Source: an uncultured bacterium (lineage in GTDB: Bacteria; Pseudomonadota; Gammaproteobacteria; Burkholderiales; Burkholderiaceae_D). From it: a stretch of DNA of 18,051 nucleotides. The notes beneath the pieces were generated by a model. The model ran no database searches. It was not told the DNA's origin and saw only the letters and a program-made list of their open reading frames with translations. A program made the translations under genes and the position numbers. This document shows, one piece after another, positions 14,330 through 18,051 of the stretch; position 1 is the stretch's first letter; each line of letters begins with the position of its first letter. Location: contig CAIQLE010000108.1 of assembly GCA_903872555.1 (NCBI GenBank), positions 1 to 18,051 on the forward strand. The letters are read 5' to 3'.

Positions 14330-15511
14330 TTACATCATCTCTATGGCCATGGCAGTCGCTTCGCCACCGCCTATGCACAAGGCAGCCACACCACGTTTGC
14401 CGCCGGTTTTTTTCAATGCACCCAGGAGTGTGACGATGATGCGCGCACCCGATGCGCCGATAGGATGGCCGAGAGCACAGGCACCGCCATGGATATTGAT
14501 GCGGTCATGAGGAATGTCATGCTCGTGCATGGCAGCCATGGCCACAGCAGCAAAGGCTTCATTGATTTCGAACAGATCGACTTCTTTGCTGTTCCAGCCG
14601 GTTTTTGCATACAGCTTTTCTATCGCGCCGACCGGCGCGGTAGTGAACCAGTTTGGCTCTTGCGAGTGGCGTGTATGAGCGACGATTTTTGCAATCGGTT
14701 TGGCACCAAGTTTTTTCGCGGTGGATTCACGCATCAGCACCAGAGCAGCAGCACCGTCATTGATGGATGAAGAAGATGCTGCCGTAATGGTGCCGTCTTT
14801 TTTGAAGGCCGGCTTGAGCTGTGCAATCTTGTCTATCTTGGCTTTCAGCGGGCCTTCGTCTTTGCTGATCACGACATCACCGCCACGACCGGAGACGGTG
14901 ACAGGTGCGATTTCCCAATCAAAGGAACCATCGGCAGTCGCGGCTTGTGCGCGCTTGACGGAATCAATTGCAAACGCATCCTGTGCTTCGCGCGTGAAAT
15001 TGTATTTAGAAACGCAGTCTTCAGCGTAGGTGCCCATAGCACGGCCTTTTTCATACGCATCTTCCAGACCGTCGAGCATCATGTGGTCATACAACATGCC
15101 ATGGCCTATGCGATAGCCACCACGCGCTTTCGGCACCAGATACGGTGCATTGGTCATGGATTCCATACCGCCGCTGACCACCACTTCGTTGGTGCCAGAG
15201 ACCAGTGAATCATAGCCATAGATGGTGGCCTGCATAGCCGAGCCACACATTTTTGACAGTGTGACAGCACCTGCAGAGACAGGAATACCCGCCTTGATGG
15301 AGGCCTGACGCGCAGGCGCCTGACCTTGTGCCGCCATCAGGCAATTACCAAAAATCACATCATTCACAACTTCCGGATTGATGCCGGCGCGCTCTACCGC
15401 AGCACGAATGGCGACTGCACCCAGATCATGCGCAGATAGTGAAGAAAAATCACCCTGAAAGGCGCCCATAGGGGTACGAGCAGCACCAACGATAACAATA
15501 GGATCTTGCAT
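14330..15511 (-). CDS. Acetyl-CoA C-acetyltransferase (thiolase)
   Basis: A biosynthetic-type thiolase that interconverts acetoacetyl-CoA with two acetyl-CoA. It has the acyl-accepting Cys89 (KMCGSAMQA), NEAFA, His349 in GGACALGHPIGASGAR, and the proton-shuttling Cys379 in CIGGGEA. The HEHD and MGTYAEDC segments fit the PhaA/AtoB group rather than fatty-acid thiolase FadA. I chose ATG 15511, which gives 393 residues, the standard family length, with GGAG six bases upstream; the longer frame begins at TTG 15523. It lies 21 bases after aceK. It can process acetoacetyl-CoA from leucine-derived acetoacetate or feed polyhydroxybutyrate synthesis; the direction is not visible from sequence. phaA or atoB would both be possible names. 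Confidence 0.93.
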   Translation of the reverse strand: MQDPIVIVGAARTPMGAFQGDFSSLSAHDLGAVAIRAAVERAGINPEVVNDVIFGNCLMAAQGQAPARQASIKAGIPVSAGAVTLSKMCGSAMQATIYGYDSLVSGTNEVVVSGGMESMTNAPYLVPKARGGYRIGHGMLYDHMMLDGLEDAYEKGRAMGTYAEDCVSKYNFTREAQDAFAIDSVKRAQAATADGSFDWEIAPVTVSGRGGDVVISKDEGPLKAKIDKIAQLKPAFKKDGTITAASSSSINDGAAALVLMRESTAKKLGAKPIAKIVAHTRHSQEPNWFTTAPVGAIEKLYAKTGWNSKEVDLFEINEAFAAVAMAAMHEHDIPHDRINIHGGACALGHPIGASGARIIVTLLGALKKTGGKRGVAALCIGGGEATAMAIEMM

Positions 15512-15532
15512 GAAAGTCTCCAAAAAAATGAA

Positions 15533-17332
15533 TTAGGCTGCCTGCGCAGCAGGATTAGAAGAAGCTTGATGGATGAAACGAATTTCTTGCGGATAGGGAA
15601 AAACATCTTCGACCTGTCCTTCGAGTATGCGTTCTTTGCGTTGTTGCCAGTAATCGGCAGTCAGCAGGTCGGCATGGTATTTCATGAAATACTGCTTCAC
15701 TTTCGCATTACCTAAAATGAAGACAGCAAACTGTTCGGGAAAGACATCATTTTTTGCCACCGGATACCAGGGCTCGCTCGCCATTTCATCTTCTTCATGG
15801 CGCGCTTGTGGAATACGCCTGAAATTGCAATCAGTGATGTATTCGATTTCATCATAGTCATAAAAAACAACGCGGCCCTGGCGGGTGACGCCGAAGTTTT
15901 TGTACAGCATATCGCCGGGGAAAATATTCGCTGCTACCAGATCTTTGATCGCGTTTCCATATTCGCGCACGCCATGCTCGATTGCAGCCTCATTGCCACT
16001 GGCCTCAGCTTCGGTCAGCCAGATATTGAGTGGTGTCATGCGGCGCTCAATATATAAATGGCGCACGATAATCTGGTCCCCATCTTCTTCTATCAGAGAA
16101 GGTGCTACTTGCTTTAACTCTTGCAGCAAGACTTCTGAAAAACGCGAACGGGGAAAAGCCACATTCGAATATTCCAGCGTATCGGCCATGCGACCGACAC
16201 GGTCATGGTATTTCACCAGCAGGTATTTTTCTTTCACCAGTTCGCGCGTGGTTTCTTTGGGCGCAGGGAAAAAATCTTTGATGACCTTGAATACATAAGG
16301 GAAAGAGGGCAGTGCAAACACCACCATCACCAGTCCGCGTATGCCGGGCGCTGCTTCAAAGCGATCCGAAGAATGCGCAAGGTGATGCAGGAAGTCGCGA
16401 TAGAAAGCGGCCTTGCCCTGTTTTTGTAAACCCAGAATCGTATAAATCTCGCTGCGCGGTTTATTCGGCAACATGGAGCGCAAGAACTTTACAAAAGCCG
16501 AGGGCACTTCCATATCCACCAGAAAATACGCGCGTGTAAACGAGAACAGCATCGTGATCAGTCCGACATCGGTCAGCACGGTATCGAGCACGAGTGCACC
16601 GCGACGATTATGCAAAACCGGAATCACAAAAGCATAGGACTGATTTCCATTCACCAGCTTGCCTACGATGTAAGCGCCCTTGTTGCGGAAAAACGGACTG
16701 GACAGCACTTGTATCTGATGATTCGCTTCCGGCGCTTGCTGACCTAGCAGGGTCTGCAGACGCAGTTCGACTTGCGCTATATCGCGCTCCAGATCAGCGA
16801 ACTCACACTGAAACTGAAAATTCGTCACCACGCGGCGCAAGGCATGACGCAGACCATCACGAGCCGGATAATAGACGCGATAGGCAGCGCCCTCTTCAGG
16901 CTGTATATATTCTGTCGAAATGGTCGGCCAGACGAAGATGAAATCATTATTGAAATAGGTGCGGTGCAGGATGTTGCAGCACACCGAATTAAAAAATGTT
17001 TCGGCCAGCTCAGGCTGCCTGTGCTCTGTCAGCATGCCTATGTAGTGCAGCTTCACTTCGCGCCAGACATTATCGGTCAGCTCTGCCTCGTCGTACTCAT
17101 CTTCCAGTGACTGCACGCATTCCTGCACACGACGGTCATAAAATGCAATGCGCTCACGCGCCTGTGTCTGCGCTTCCTTCCAGGTCATGCGTTCGAAATG
17201 CCCGCGCGCTGCCTGACTGGCCTGACGGAACAAACGATAGTGCTTGTCAAAGCCGTCGAGTATCATGCGCGCGATATCGAAGGCAATCTGAGAAGACAGC
17301 AGTTTAGGAAAATGCTGCATGGATGATTTCAC
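15533..17332 (-). CDS. aceK: Isocitrate dehydrogenase kinase/phosphatase
   Basis: AceK phosphorylates and dephosphorylates isocitrate dehydrogenase, which moves isocitrate into the glyoxylate bypass during growth on acetate-like carbon. The 599-residue length and motifs fit the family. An N-terminal regulatory region carries [10 protein letters not shown] and [10 protein letters not shown]. The ATP-binding loop [12 protein letters not shown] is at 328-339, with Lys349 in [10 protein letters not shown]. The shared kinase/phosphatase active site is [20 protein letters not shown] with [18 protein letters not shown] (Asp474, Asn479, Asp492). The start is ambiguous: GTG 17332 lies five bases after the ivd stop, and ATG 17320 would give 595 residues; neither has a good ribosome binding site, which suggests coupling to ivd. 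No aceA or aceB is in the window. Confidence 0.95.
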   Translation of the reverse strand: MKSSMQHFPKLLSSQIAFDIARMILDGFDKHYRLFRQASQAARGHFERMTWKEAQTQARERIAFYDRRVQECVQSLEDEYDEAELTDNVWREVKLHYIGMLTEHRQPELAETFFNSVCCNILHRTYFNNDFIFVWPTISTEYIQPEEGAAYRVYYPARDGLRHALRRVVTNFQFQCEFADLERDIAQVELRLQTLLGQQAPEANHQIQVLSSPFFRNKGAYIVGKLVNGNQSYAFVIPVLHNRRGALVLDTVLTDVGLITMLFSFTRAYFLVDMEVPSAFVKFLRSMLPNKPRSEIYTILGLQKQGKAAFYRDFLHHLAHSSDRFEAAPGIRGLVMVVFALPSFPYVFKVIKDFFPAPKETTRELVKEKYLLVKYHDRVGRMADTLEYSNVAFPRSRFSEVLLQELKQVAPSLIEEDGDQIIVRHLYIERRMTPLNIWLTEAEASGNEAAIEHGVREYGNAIKDLVAANIFPGDMLYKNFGVTRQGRVVFYDYDEIEYITDCNFRRIPQARHEEDEMASEPWYPVAKNDVFPEQFAVFILGNAKVKQYFMKYHADLLTADYWQQRKERILEGQVEDVFPYPQEIRFIHQASSNPAAQAA

Positions 17333-17337
17333 TGCGC

Positions 17338-18051
17338 TCAGACCGTCTCGGCAAACAATTCACGGCCAATCAGCATGCGGCGGATTTCGCTGGTGCCGGC
17401 ACCGATTTCATACAGCTTGGCATCGCGCCATAAACGTCCCACAGGATATTCATTGATATAGCCATTGCCGCCTAATGCCTGTATGGCTTCACCCGCCATC
17501 CAGGTGGCCTTCTCGGCAGAATATAAAATCGCACCGGCGGCATCTTTGCGTAAGGCACGCACTTGTTCTGGTGCCGAGGCACGGTCACAGGCCTGACCGA
17601 CGGCATACACATAAGCCTTACAGGCCATCATGGTGGAATACATATCAGCCAACTTGCCTTGCATGAGCTGGAATTCACCGATGGGCTGGCCAAACTGTTT
17701 GCGCTCATGGACATAGGGCACAACTGCATCCATGCAGGCCTGCATGATGCCCAAAGGGCCGCCTGACAACACAGCGCGCTCATAATCCAGACCTGACATC
17801 AATACATTGACGCCACGCCCTAAACCACCGAGCACATTTTCGGCGGGCACGATGCAATCCTGGAATACCAGCTCACCCGTGTGCGAGCCACGCATGCCCA
17901 GCTTGTCCAGTTTCTGCGCAACAGAAAAACCTTTGAAATTTTTCTCTATCAAAAAGGCGGTCATGCCACGCGGGCCGGCTTCGATATCATTCTTTGCATA
18001 GACCACCAATACATCGGCGTCGGGTCCGTTCGTGATCCACATCTTGGTGCC
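17338..18051 (-). CDS. ivd: Isovaleryl-CoA dehydrogenase (partial, N-terminus outside window)
   Basis: The last 237 residues of an acyl-CoA dehydrogenase; about 150 N-terminal residues lie beyond the right edge. The frame is open to base 18051 and begins with GTKMWITNG. The specific mark of isovaleryl-CoA dehydrogenase is the catalytic Glu in [15 protein letters not shown] (fragment residue 91, equivalent to Glu254 of the human enzyme). At the position where other acyl-CoA dehydrogenases have their Glu, this protein reads [12 protein letters not shown], again as in Ivd. [20 protein letters not shown] is the second family signature. It oxidises isovaleryl-CoA to 3-methylcrotonyl-CoA and is the first committed enzyme of the pathway here. 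The alternative symbol is liuA. It is followed five bases later by aceK. Confidence 0.95.
   Translation of the reverse strand, partial: GTKMWITNGPDADVLVVYAKNDIEAGPRGMTAFLIEKNFKGFSVAQKLDKLGMRGSHTGELVFQDCIVPAENVLGGLGRGVNVLMSGLDYERAVLSGGPLGIMQACMDAVVPYVHERKQFGQPIGEFQLMQGKLADMYSTMMACKAYVYAVGQACDRASAPEQVRALRKDAAGAILYSAEKATWMAGEAIQALGGNGYINEYPVGRLWRDAKLYEIGAGTSEIRRMLIGRELFAETV

Overview
The window looks like chromosomal DNA from a betaproteobacterium, most likely Burkholderiales. This is inferred from the gene content: a liu-type leucine/isovalerate cluster, aceK, BioA of the HPCTQM type, a DUF1289 protein and a PHB-style thiolase, all at moderately high GC. I could not test taxonomy by search.

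Left edge (1-2762): a divergent pair of genes I cannot assign to a family. The leftward gene (1-936, running off the edge, distinctly AT-rich in its distal part) encodes a soluble protein whose N-terminus is rich in Ser/Thr/His/Gln and contains a run of four-residue repeats encoded by a 12-bp tandem repeat. The rightward gene (1179-2762) encodes a 527-residue soluble protein. They share a 242-bp control region with a 20-bp palindrome and a small hairpin over the ribosome binding site of the rightward gene. The N-terminus of the leftward product resembles that of secreted effectors, but no secretion gene is visible, so this is a hypothesis. A nitronate monooxygenase gene (2792-3766) follows in the same direction. 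The block ends in two hairpins in a convergent spacer.

Centre and right (3845-18051): every gene is on the minus strand and tightly packed, with several stop/start overlaps. In transcription order (right to left) they are: isovaleryl-CoA dehydrogenase (ivd, 5' part missing), isocitrate dehydrogenase kinase/phosphatase (aceK), an acetyl-CoA acetyltransferase, a short-chain dehydrogenase, a second acyl-CoA dehydrogenase, a YchJ-like protein, methylcrotonyl-CoA carboxylase beta (liuB), bioA, methylcrotonyl-CoA carboxylase alpha (liuD), HMG-CoA lyase (liuE), an FlK-like hotdog thioesterase, a DUF1289 protein, a membrane PH-like protein and a metallo-beta-lactamase-fold hydrolase.

How it works together: Ivd oxidises isovaleryl-CoA, LiuB/LiuD carboxylate 3-methylcrotonyl-CoA using biotin, and LiuE cleaves HMG-CoA to acetyl-CoA and acetoacetate. 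The thiolase acts on acetoacetyl-CoA. AceK throttles isocitrate dehydrogenase, which favours the glyoxylate bypass when acetyl-CoA is the carbon source. BioA supplies a step of biotin synthesis for the carboxylase. The methylglutaconyl-CoA hydratase (liuC), needed between LiuB/D and LiuE, is not in the window; bioA occupies the place between liuB and liuD.

Short degenerate tandem repeats occur in three places: 12-bp units inside the left-edge gene, 8-bp units between bioA and liuD, and 11-bp units between ychJ and liuB. I saw no tRNA, rRNA, CRISPR or insertion sequence. No gene-free stretch exceeds 300 bases.
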